NCBI RefSeq assembly: GCF_036711975.1
Contig: NC_091970.1
Span: 4,905,501 to 4,969,500 of the forward strand
Source of the DNA: Onthophagus taurus
Taxonomy: Eukaryota; Arthropoda; Insecta; Coleoptera; Scarabaeidae
Direction: 5' to 3'
Length of the DNA: 64,000 bases
Shown piece by piece: positions 1-10,081 of the stretch; position 1 is the first letter of the stretch; every line of letters starts with the position of its first letter. The position numbers were made by a program, and so were the translations under genes. Below the pieces are notes generated by a model. It was not told where the DNA came from. It did not search any database and saw nothing but the letters and a program-made list of their open reading frames with translations.

Positions 1-78
1 CTAGATAAAAAATAACTAGGAAAGAATTTCCTTCAGGGAGGAATAAATTTTAATTCAACTTAAAAACTTAAAAAAGAC

Positions 79-2597
79 TTAAAAAGAACCGGGCCCTTTT
101 CTTAAGGTACCCGCAAAGGTTACTTCGAGTCTTAACTTCCCATCTTTCTCCACAACTATCCCCATATTACTATCGGCACCCCTCATGCTTCTAAAACACT
201 TCCAAAGGCCGTATCTTACCTCCCAATCTTCAAAAAACAAGTCCGGCTTATTCCATAAAACATGATTCCGAGCGTATTGATATAAAACTTGAAGTGGGGG
301 GTTTAAATGGGGGGCTAATTCAGCTCTTCTATGCAAAATTGTGTTTAAATAATCGTAAAAAATCTACAAAACATTATATTAAATCAAAAATATAAACGTA
401 GTGATTTACCTCGGCGTTGTGAATCCAACATATTAAAGACATAACTGACATTACGATAGCATGGATTCTATTCGTGCATTCCAATTCAACTCCTGACGCA
501 GATATCGTTAATTCTTGAATGGCCATCATTAAACAAGCCATTGCCGCAGCTGTATAACCACAAGGAATTTCAACGACTAATAAAGCAACGACGCAATAAA
601 GACTTTCTATGTTTATTCGGCTTCTTAAACCATGATTTTGAACGGATATTAATAAAGAATTGTGAATAAGCTCGCGGTATTTCTTCAAAAACTCTTTATC
701 TTGCGTGTCATAAATTCCAGTGTTAATATTAAAATGCCCATTTTGAAAGAATATCTTCGGCACGTCAAATATCGTTTTATTTCCGTGCCTGTTAATTAAA
801 TGTTGAAAAATTCTCGTTCCCAAGAGACTTTTTAACACATTATCGGATTGAATTAGAACGAAAATGTGGTTGACTGTGTTCGCAGAGAAATAATCGCTTA
901 AAAGGTTAGCTTTGTAAGTAACCGATGCGAACTCGATAACGTTCCCAAAATCCAAAAGAATCTCGTTTGGGAAGTTGTACGTTAAACACCAACTTAACAT
1001 CACATCTATGGCGTGATATAAAAAATCCTTTTTAATCTTGCAAAATAACGCTCTTAAGCACAACTCTAACCCTTTACTTATAAAAGTGTAATCTTGATTT
1101 TGTTCGTCGGGGATAATACTTTCTTTATACATATCCAAAAATCTGGAAACCAACCCGAGATCCATCACCGACCAATAATCCTTTTCCAACAAAAAATAAA
1201 TCACCCTCAAAATTTTTTTTGCAACAATCGGGTTCGATTGTTCGACGATATCTAATAAAACGTTCATCGCCTTAGATTGTTCGTGGCTGTGGCTAATTAC
1301 AACCTCCAAAAGTTGCGTACATAAAAGTTCCGTACCCCAAAGTCGAGCTTCCTCAAAAAAAGTCACCATCGAGTGAATAACCACCGAGTACATATCCGGC
1401 AATAAAAGCGTCATGAGATGTTCAAAACAAGTATTTGCGTTGTGAGCTTGCCTCCTAAAACATTAATTTTTAATAAAAATAAAATAAAATTTATTAATTC
1501 ACCTTCGAGTCCATTCCGAAAGCCCAGATCCAACTTTTAATCGAATATGAAAGTGGTGAACGATGCTGATACCACACCAAATAATTCGTACAACTTGAGA
1601 AACCTTTAAATCTCCTAAATTTACTTTCCGGACCACTTCATTAAGAAGATATACCCCTATTTAATTTAATTAAATAATAAATTAATCTTTTCAAATTAAC
1701 TCGGTAACATAGTTAGTTGTAGTTTTAAATGTTATTGAGTGCTAGAACAATTAAAACTTAAATAATATATTTTAAATTTAATAACTTCTAACTAGCGCCA
1801 TCTTTTGTCCGACGATCGTTTCATTTGACAATATAAATTTGACGTTTAACCTAAAAAAATTGTGAAATGACAGATTTTAAATTAAATTAACGATAATACC
1901 AACTTAATTTTGTTATTACGTTAGATTGATATATTTTTGTTGAAATAAAACTAGAACTAACGTCAAAGACGGACAGCTAAACCTGGAGTTTTCTAATTCT
2001 AGGTGTAGTGTTAGTTCTAGTTTTAATTGTTATTAAGCGCTAGATAAAATAAAAAACTACAACTAACATTAGCCGTCTTAAGAGACGTGCCGCTAAACCC
2101 AAATAATTCTAGTTCTAGGTCTTGTGATGGTGCTAGTATAAAACTAGAAATAACACTAGACCTAGAATCATTTGGGTTTAGCCATCTTAAGAGACGTGCA
2201 GCTAAACCCGAATGTTTCAAGTTCTCGGTCTAATCTATTAACCTTTTAATCGATTCAAATGAACTCGGTAAGAATCCAAAAGGTGCGTTAAGCAATATTT
2301 GTGTAACCGTAAAACAGAATCTTGCAAATCATCCTTTGTAAACGTGCTAACTTTAGGTTTGAAACAATTCAAAAATCGAAATCTCTTTGAATGTAACGAT
2401 GAGGTGCTGAAGAATTCATCTGCGAAAAAAGAATTTAAAGTTATGTTTTAATTTTTTGTTTACGTACAAGCTGATTTTGTCGCGATGAACCCGATTTGGC
2501 TTAAATCGAGGTTCCCTCTATCTTGCCCGATAGATCTCGCTCGTTTGGTTTTCTTAAAACCTTCGGTATCGGAGGCTGAAGGTTCTGGTTTATCCAT
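79..2597 (-). CDS. Unrecognised helical-repeat (ARM/HEAT-like) protein, 596 aa
   Basis: Five exons join in phase: 2468-2597, 2243-2419, 1503-1656, 410-1454 and 79-363. I do not recognise the family. What can be seen: a polar N-terminus (starts MDKPEPSASD) without a signal peptide, then a long run of amphipathic leucine-rich helices in the big exon typical of Armadillo/HEAT solenoids, with one fairly hydrophobic stretch (CVVALLVVEIPCGYT region), and a compact C-terminus rich in aromatic residues (LWNKPDLFFEDWEVRYGLWK). The start is the first ATG of an in-phase exon and the stop is TAA at 79-81. Introns 1, 3 and 4 are 46-48 nt; intron 2 (1657-2242) is long because it holds a repeat. A cytosolic scaffold is an inference only. 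The exon model is firm, the function unknown. Confidence 0.8.
1736..2230. repeat. Hairpin repeat family A, copy in intron
   Basis: AT-rich repeat lying wholly inside intron 1657-2242 of the preceding gene. It has a body containing GCGCCATCTTTTGTCC followed by TTTGACGTTTAACCTA, and a foldback head built from inverted copies of CTAGAACTAG and GGGTTTAGCC. The same parts recur at 8345-10080, 11985-12165, 16930-18150 and 61395-61725. No coding capacity. A non-autonomous MITE-like element is the simplest reading. Confidence 0.75.
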
Positions 2598-3789
2598 TAA
2601 ACTCGGTTTATTAAATTTGAATCTTAATTGTCAAAGTGACAAGTTTAAAATAAATATTAAGTAACTCCATCTAGTGCAAATTATCTGAACTAAATAAAAC
2701 ACTATTGCAAATTAAAAAAAATATAATAAGAAAGAAAAGGTGTTGTACCAATAACATAAACAAAATAAATAATGTAAAACGAAAAAATTTATTGCATTTT
2801 GAGTATTACATTCCTAAAATGCAAGTAACAATTAACGAAACAAAAAAAACAAAACTAAGTATTCAAAAAAAAAATAAGAACCACTTATGAAGATTTATTA
2901 GCGAAGGATATGTTAACATAAGCAATTTTCGAATGTAATCTTGACGTTTAAACTTATTGTTAATTTAAATATAGTTTGGCTATTCGTTGTTAGATGGCAC
3001 CACCGTTTTTTTAAAACTATAATGACAGAAAAGTTAGTTTAATGCATATTTTAGATTTTCTAATTAAAATCGAATTTTCGATGTTATTAATCACACCTAA
3101 TCTTTAATCTATGTGATTTAAACCTATTCTACATCTTACCTTTAAATTCTTGTAGATTTACTCGAAATCCTTCCAACTGAGCTTTGACATTTCAGTACTT
3201 AACCCCACCTTTATTTCATTGCCCTATAACGTACGTAGACGCACATTTCAAAGATCTGAAACGTTAAACAATATTTTAATTCTAATTTAAAAAATTATGC
3301 GTTATTGAACTCACTTTTTAATTGTTTTGATTGTATAACGCAACAATTCGGTTAGCAACCGGTGGCGTTTCCTAAGAAACTATTTCACAGACATCTAACG
3401 GATCATAAATTAATTTGGATTAATTAATATTAATAACGAACAATTTTATAAAATTAATTTTTGATTTTATTTAATGATTTAAAATATCTAATTAAGAGAG
3501 GTGAATCATTATTAATTTGAGTAAAATAAATATACATAACCGAGTGAAGTTAGCTCGTTTATACCGCTTAAATTTAGGACGTCAAAAATGACAACTTAAG
3601 TCAATTTGACGTTTATTAAAATTAATTTATAATTTTAATCTAATTAAAATCTCAAATTTAATTAATTAATTAAATAGGGAATTGATTTTTTTTAGTTTAA
3701 GTTTCTATAAATACTTTTAAGAGGTGATTTAAACTTACTTACTTTTATGTATACATCAAAAACTTATATATGTACTTGTAGTTGTTGTA

Positions 3790-3982
3790 CCGACGTGAAT
3801 TGTGAGTAGATGGCGCGTGGTGAAGCGTCGCGACGTCGACGTCGTCGCCCGATCAGTCGGCGTCGGCATTTCCTTGCCAAAGGACTTGTCCCAACTTGTT
3901 CCAAAGTGGAAACGCACCACCACGCTGGAAATGGCACGTTTCAAACATCGGATCAATTTAATGTCTTAAACATGACTTAAAG
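3790..3982 (+). promoter_or_regulatory. Possible untranslated first exon / CpG-rich promoter patch
   Basis: A GC-richer patch with many CG dinucleotides inside an AT-rich spacer, ending at a strong donor TTAAAG|GTAAGC (exon end 3982). It also contains TAGATGGCGCG at 3807, a CTCF-like core. No coding exon downstream on the plus strand could be linked to it, so it may be a leader of an uncharacterised transcript or only a regulatory patch. Confidence 0.3.
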
Positions 3983-4650
3983 GTAAGCTTATTTAAGTTT
4001 TTTTTAAATCATTTGCGTCTAATTTTAATTATTTCAACTTAAAACTAACGATAAAAGTTATATTAAAAAATTTAAGCATTTTTTAGAAAAAAAACATTAT
4101 AATCAATTAAAATGAACACCCTGTAGATAAAAATGTATTTGCGGTATTTAAAATAGAAAAATGAAACAGCTATCGATCCCTTTTTAATGAAACAGTCGCA
4201 TTCATTCTGAAAGGTTTTCATAGTTGTTTGTGTTGATTAAAACATTCGTTATCTATGTTTACATTGAAACGCAACTTCCGAGTATTTAATTGAAATAAAT
4301 AAGCGCATATTCGAACAGGTGGTGTAACTAACACAAAATTTCATTTTGCTTCAAGCAACACAATTTGTTAAAATCGATTTCTTTAGTAATGTTTAACGCT
4401 GCTTAATGATGTTTAGTTCTGATACACTTTGGCGATGTGACTCTCTTAATCAAACACGTTTACGGTCGGTCTTGGTCGTGTAGCTATCATGTTCGTACGA
4501 GTTTCCTCATATATTGCATGCCCAAGTTTATTTGAAACCGTCTACGCGAAGAGAATAAAGCGCCCCCAGCTTCATACGATCAGGGCCATTTTACACTAAG
4601 AATTTGAGATCAATTTCTTGATAGTTTATAAATATAAACAATTTTTTTGA

Positions 4651-4860
4651 TTAAGTATCGTAAAAACTCTCTTAATTGTTAAATGACAATCATACCGACG
4701 TTTTGATTAGTCAAAAATCAATATTGACAACTTAAAATTAGTAAAAAATTAAATCCGTAAAATTTATTTTATTAATTTTTTTTTAATATAATTTAGATTT
4801 TTTATACAAATACCAAAATTAATTAATCTATAAGAAGTATAATTAAAGATAGGTATAAAA
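4651..4860. repeat. Diverged dispersed repeat, copy 1
   Basis: The segment around TTAAATGACAATCATACCG, followed by a GTAAAAAATTAAATCC run and a TAAGAAGTATAATTA end, is matched in the same order by 6236-6445. The copies differ by many substitutions and small indels, so the duplication is old. Confidence 0.6.
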
Positions 4861-6235
4861 AGCGATTATTATTTATAAAAAAAATTTGTTGTAACCAACT
4901 TCAAATCGAAACTGTCAGTTTAAGGTTAATGCGGGATAACATTAACAACAATAATTATGGACTTACCCAAAGATCTCGAGTATTAATTACAACACAATTT
5001 TTTGTAACAACACCAAAACTAACCGATTTATAACACAATTCGATTTAATCACAAAAAAATCACAACGAATGTTTATAAAGAATTTTTTGACATGACGTTT
5101 CTAAACGTCAAATTGTTTTTGTTACCAACTTCAACAAAAAAAATGATAACAATAAATTTCTTGATTAAATTTCATAGAAACTGTCTTAATTGCAAGAACA
5201 GGGATTCTAATTAAGTCGTTGCAACACGGTAATCTCCTTAACTTTTAGAGTTAGTCATCTAAATAGGTAATTAACTCCTAGAAAATTCAATTTTGAACGC
5301 AACCCCCGTTTTATTTCGGCTTTTATCCACGTTTTTGTATAATCAGCATCAAAGATGTTCCAAAGCTTTGATGTTTCTTTAATATTCCTCAAAGAAATCG
5401 TTTTTTTATAAACTACTTTATTGAATTTAAATAAAGACGATTCAAAATCAACGTTGTGCACACATTTCCGGTATTTCCGGAAACGCGACGACCGGGTTCG
5501 TATTGATTCCCCGTTTTCACATCGATCTAATAACGTTTCAGAACACGCTGACCAATTTCGGTCGCTGTATTTTTAGCGAAATAATAAATTCATAGTTTCT
5601 AACTGTTTTCTTTCGAATAAATTCGCCTCAACCCAAAAAAAGAAAAAATAATTCTGTTGTTACAAAGTTTAAATTAAAAAGTTTCTCGAAAAAAATTGGA
5701 TTCGAAATGGATTTACGAAAGAAATTTTTGTTGTTACGCTTTAATTACAGTTAATAAGACATGTTTGAAAACCGTTGATGAGTAACTGCATCGGCTCCGA
5801 CCCAAAACTTTCGCAATACGCCAAACTTTGAATCGGAAACTATTTCGGGAGAGGTCCCATCCGATGCATACCGTCGAAAATAGCGTCTAAAATGTTTCTG
5901 TACGACGCTGTTGGGTACAAAAAGCACTTATTCTTTTTATGTACGGTATCTAAACCATAACATTCCTTTAATATTTCATCGCCGAAGCGAGACGTGACAA
6001 AATAAAATCTTGGGGATATATTTTAATGTTGCGCATTACGACCTAAACTCTGATAACATAAAATAATAACTAATTTGAAACACCCAATTGTACGTAACGT
6101 TTAGCGAAGTGTAAAGCGGAGTACGACTTCAAAGGGATGATTTCAAGAAGGTTAACTCACCGGAAAGTGCTGCAACACTACAGATAATTAAGGAAATGTT
6201 GGGGTATTTACCGCAATAGAAAAAATAAATGTCTT

Positions 6236-6445
6236 TTGATTAAATTTCGTAGAAATTGAAAAAAATCGTTGGATGACAATCTTACTGACGTGTTGATTTG
6301 TCAAAGATCAAAATGGCCAACTTAAATTCAGTAAAAAATTAAATCCCAAAAATTTATTTTATTTTATTCTTCTAAATTATAACTTAACTTTGTATCAAAA
6401 CACCAAATTTAATTTAAATTGATTAATAAGAAGTATAATTAGATA
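6236..6445. repeat. Diverged dispersed repeat, copy 2
   Basis: Second copy of the repeat at 4651-4860, sharing the same order of landmarks (GATGACAATCTTACTGACG, GTAAAAAATTAAATCCC, TAAGAAGTATAATTAG). No terminal repeats or target duplication could be made out. Confidence 0.6.
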
Positions 6446-8344
6446 ATAAGAAATACTACTAAATAACTTTCTAAAGGTGATTGTTACCAACTTCATATCG
6501 AAACAAATCGATAACGATAAAAATAAAAATTAAATTAGCTCACCTTTTTATTTTTAATAAAAATCCAATTACTTAATTACCTAATCTTTAACGTATATTG
6601 ATTTTAAGCTTTTATTCCACATCTTACTTTTTAATTGTTGATTTGATGCAAATCCTTCCAACTCCGCTTTGACGTTTTCAAATGTTAAAATCTTTTTGTC
6701 ACCAACTTCAAGTTGAACCCAATCGAAAAGTAAAAATTAGGTCAATTATCAAATTTTTATTGATTTCACTTATTGTAAATATTTCGTTTTCATTATTAAA
6801 TCCATTTCAAAATAATTTAACCGATTTACAAGACGTATAATAACAATTAACTTGATTGTTTATAAATGTTTTGAAATGACGTTTCTAAGCGTCATAATTT
6901 TTTGCTGCCAACTGTAAATTAAAAAAAATAAATTAATGTGTCATTTTTTACAAAATTATAAATATCGAATTTCGCATTCTTTTTAACTAAAGAATTCCCT
7001 TTTTACCGTGAACGTAACAAGACGGGTCTTTTTAAAATTGGATTTGAACGAGTACCGCGTTTGAGTCATCTCCTTCTCCTTTTTCATTTCCATTTACTCT
7101 TTAAAAGGGGCTTATATGCAACGGTTTCTTATTGAATCAAGAGAAACGTCCGTTACTGATCCTTTTTTCGCATTTACAGCAAATTTTTAAAATACTTCAA
7201 TAAAATCGAATTTACAAGTTAAAAATAAATATTTTTCTTTGATTTATTAGCATTTAAAATCGTGGCATGTACCCAAAATTTTTATTTTATTTTCGGACGA
7301 AAACCGATTTTTTTCGTCTATTTTTGTGTTATTTGGAGATAATTATGGTTTACATACCGGAAATTTGAGCTCGCCGCATACCAAAAGTAGGGTTGGGGGA
7401 GAGATTAAAGCCGTAAAAGCCAGGGAGAGCTTTGTACGTTTAAATCAAGCCCAACTATGGGAGGATTTTAATTAGAAACACTGCCCGCTATAACATTCTC
7501 GTAAATAAATAACTTTTAACACAGGATGAATCATAAAATATTTGACAACTAAAAGTTAGGTTCGGTTTACTTACCTTAAATTAATTCTTCTTAAACTCCT
7601 TTGTTTCGTTGTGCTTTTAATATAAAATGAATCAATTTTTATGAATATTATTTGAATCATTTCTAATTTTAATTTTAATCAAGAAAATTTTCATTAAACT
7701 AACGACGCTTTAAACACTAATTTGACATTTCACTACTAAAGTCAGACTAAAGTCTGAAGTCAAATTAGATTCTTTAATAAATTAAAATTTTTTGTTTAAT
7801 TAATTTTTTTTGTTTAATATCAATAATGCTTTAAATTAATTTAAACTTGTATTTCAACTTCTATTTTCTTTTAATTAATTGATTAAATTTGATTTAGGAG
7901 CAAATTTTTGACACTTAACGTCAAATTAATGTTTCGATTGACTAATGAAAATAATTATAAATAATTACATGTAAGATACCTTCCCTATAACGTGTTGAAC
8001 CAAAATAAATCTTGATGTGATTTATTCAAACTCGGTGTGTGGTGGTATCGAGCGTTTTATATTTAGGAAGGAATACGAGGGATAGCACGAAATCTTGGGA
8101 TATCTATAACATACGAAAAGGGTTCTTTTTTGAGAAGATTTTGAGTTAATAAATGTTTCAATCAATGATGTAAGCGTGTTTTTTACTCCATCCATTATTT
8201 ACGCTGATTACTCAACCGCGCCAACCCAAATGAGTTACCATAAATCATTTCTGTCAATTTCGGAGGGGGAAAAATACTGAAATAAAACCAGATCGATACA
8301 GATATTTTCAACGTTTTCAAACAAACAATTAAACAATTAATAAC

Positions 8345-8560
8345 CTAAAACTAGATGTAACAAAAAAAAAGAAATAAATTTTAAATGTAATAAGTTGCGC
8401 CATCTCTTGTTGACGATCGTGTCTCTTGGCAATATAAATTTGACGTTTAACCTACAAAATTTGTGAAATGACAGATTTAGAACAACATTTTCAATATTAC
8501 CAACTTAATTTTGTTATTACGTTAGATTGGTATATTTTTGATGAAATAAAACTAGAACTA
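8345..8560. repeat. Hairpin repeat family A, partial copy cut by a MITE
   Basis: Shows the family-A body (GCGCCATCTCTTGTTGACGA, TTTGACGTTTAACCTAC) up to AAAACTAGAACTA, where a TA-flanked MITE begins. The element lies next to a second MITE-interrupted copy at 9270-10080. Confidence 0.65.
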
Positions 8561-8959
8561 TACTCTGTTTTTAAACCAGGAGGAGTAAACGCGAAAGTCA
8601 GATTTACACTAGGAAAAATCACCAGAAAATATCACTAGATATTTTGGCGGTAAATTTAAATTAATAATTATTATTATTTATTTATTTACTTATTATTGTA
8701 TTTATTTTCGTTTGTTATCGTCAACACTAAACATACAAATTAACATTGAAGTTATGAGTGTATTTATTTCAAAATATAATAAAGAAGGGTTTAAGAACAC
8801 AAAATTTACAATAATGACACGAAACTGTCGAATTGTCAATAACCTAACCTTCAAATTCAAAATTGCCTGTGTGTGAACCTTCCTCGCATTCAACCAATCA
8901 CGTGCAAGGTCAATCTGGTGACAAATTTAAAATACTCCTCCTGGTTTAAAAACAGAGTA
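8561..8959. mobile_element. MITE with perfect 27-bp terminal inverted repeats, copy 1 (399 bp)
   Basis: Starts TACTCTGTTTTTAAACCAGG and ends with the exact reverse complement; the inverted repeat is 27 bp and perfect in this copy. It is flanked by TA on both sides (8559-8560 and 8960-8961), as expected of Tc1/mariner-type target duplication. There is no transposase ORF. Copy 2 at 9367-9775 is nearly identical, so both insertions look recent. Confidence 0.9.
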
Positions 8960-8960
8960 T

Positions 8961-9270
8961 AATTGCCAAAGAAAATTTCAAGGTATAATTAATGTTTGTA
9001 AACAAAACTAACCTTACCTAACATTCCTTCACGCTATAATTGACATTACAAAAGAAAACTTCACGCTATAATTGCCATTACTAATTGCCAAAGAAAACTT
9101 CAAGGTATAATTAATGTTTGTAAACAAAACTAACCTTACCTAACATTCCTTCACGCTATAATTGACATTACAAAAGAAACTTCACGCTATAATTGCCATT
9201 ACTAATTGCCACAGAAAACTTCATGGTATAATTAATGTTTGTAAACAAAACTAACCTTACCTAATATTCT
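8961..9270. repeat. Tandem repeat, about 121-bp unit, 2.5 copies
   Basis: The landmark AATTGCCAAAGAAAA starts at 8961, 9083 and 9204 (variant AATTGCCACAGAAAA), giving periods of 122 and 121 bp. Each unit contains TGTTTGTAAACAAAAC and AACATTCCTTCACGCTATAA. The same sub-repeats occur in reverse complement at 11700-11960. Confidence 0.85.
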
Positions 9271-9366
9271 GCGTCTGAAGACACAGGGCTAAACCCGAAT
9301 CTTAAAAATATACAACTTAGCGCTGAATAACAATTAAAACTAGAACTAACACTTGCACTAGAACTA
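9270..9366. repeat. Hairpin repeat family A fragment
   Basis: Contains GGGCTAAACCCGAATC, then AACAATTAAAACTAGAAC and a second CACTAGAAC just before the TA target of the second MITE. Its other part continues at 9776 after the MITE. Confidence 0.65.
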
Positions 9367-9775
9367 TACTCTGTTTTTAAACCAGGAGGAGTAAACGCGA
9401 AAGTCAGATTTACACTGGAAAAAATAACCAGAAAATATCACTAGATATTTTGGCGGTAAATTTAAATTAATAATTATTATTTATTTATTTACTTATTATT
9501 GTATTTATTTTCGTTTGTTATCGTCAACACTATACATACAAATTAACATTGAAGTTATGAGTGTATTTATTTCAAAATATAATAAAAAAGGGTTTAAGAA
9601 CACAAAATATACAATAATGACACGAAACTGTCGAATTATCAATTACCTAACCTTCAAATTCAAAATCAAAATTCAAAATTGCCTGTGTGTGAACCTTCCT
9701 CGCATTCAACCAATCACGTGCAAGGTCAATCTGGTGACAAATTTAAAATACTCCTCCTGGTTTAAAAACAAAGTA
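9367..9775. mobile_element. MITE with 27-bp terminal inverted repeats, copy 2 (409 bp)
   Basis: Same element as 8561-8959, with one mismatch in the right terminal repeat (AAAGTA instead of AGAGTA) and a few small internal differences. TA target duplications at 9365-9366 and 9776-9777. It sits inside a family-A repeat: joining the flanks restores CACTAGAACTAACACTAG, typical of that family. Confidence 0.9.
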
Positions 9776-10080
9776 TAACACTAGATTAAGAACAAGAATC
9801 ATTCGGGTTTAGCCGTCTTTAGAGACGTTCGGCTAAACCCGAATGATTCTAGTTCTTAGTCTAGTGTTAATTCCAGCTTTAATTGTTATTGAGCGCAAGA
9901 ACAATTAAAATTTTAATATATTTTAAATTTAATAACTTCTAAGTAGCGCCATCTTTTGTCCGACGATCGTTTCTTTTGGCAATATAAATTTGACGTTTAA
10001 CCTAAAAAATTGGTGAAAATGACAGATCAAGAATTAAATTTTCAATATTGCCAACATAATTTTGTAATTCAGCCTTTGCA
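9776..10080. repeat. Hairpin repeat family A with near-perfect foldback
   Basis: Positions about 9778-9868 form a near-perfect palindrome: CATTCGGGTTTAGCC pairs with GGCTAAACCCGAATG around a centre GTCTTTAGAGAC that is itself palindromic. The body (GCGCCATCTTTTGTCC, TTTGACGTTTAACC) follows and ends just beyond the stop codon of the gene at 10082-15080. Confidence 0.8.
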
Positions 10081-10081
10081 C

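Larger units (their letters stand above)
2598..8344. other. Gene-poor spacer, 5.7 kb
   Basis: No ORF with convincing coding character on either strand. It holds a possible non-coding exon (3790-3982), a diverged repeat pair (4651-4860 and 6236-6445), and several less AT-rich unique patches (about 4430-4600, 5440-5560, 5780-5900, 7280-7470) that could be enhancers or unspliced leaders. The small ORFs here are low-complexity and lack splice partners. Confidence 0.6.

Noticed and set aside
2705-2890. 61-codon Lys/Asn-rich plus-strand ORF
   Set aside because: Low-complexity A-rich sequence without ATG-context, splice partners or a recognisable domain.
3756-3956. 66-codon minus-strand ORF
   Set aside because: Arises from CG-rich sequence of the putative plus-strand leader; no acceptor or donor in phase on the minus strand.
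9515-9778. 87-codon plus-strand ORF
   Set aside because: It lies inside the second MITE copy and has no protein-like features; the antisense 63-codon ORF at 8702-8893 is the same case in copy 1.
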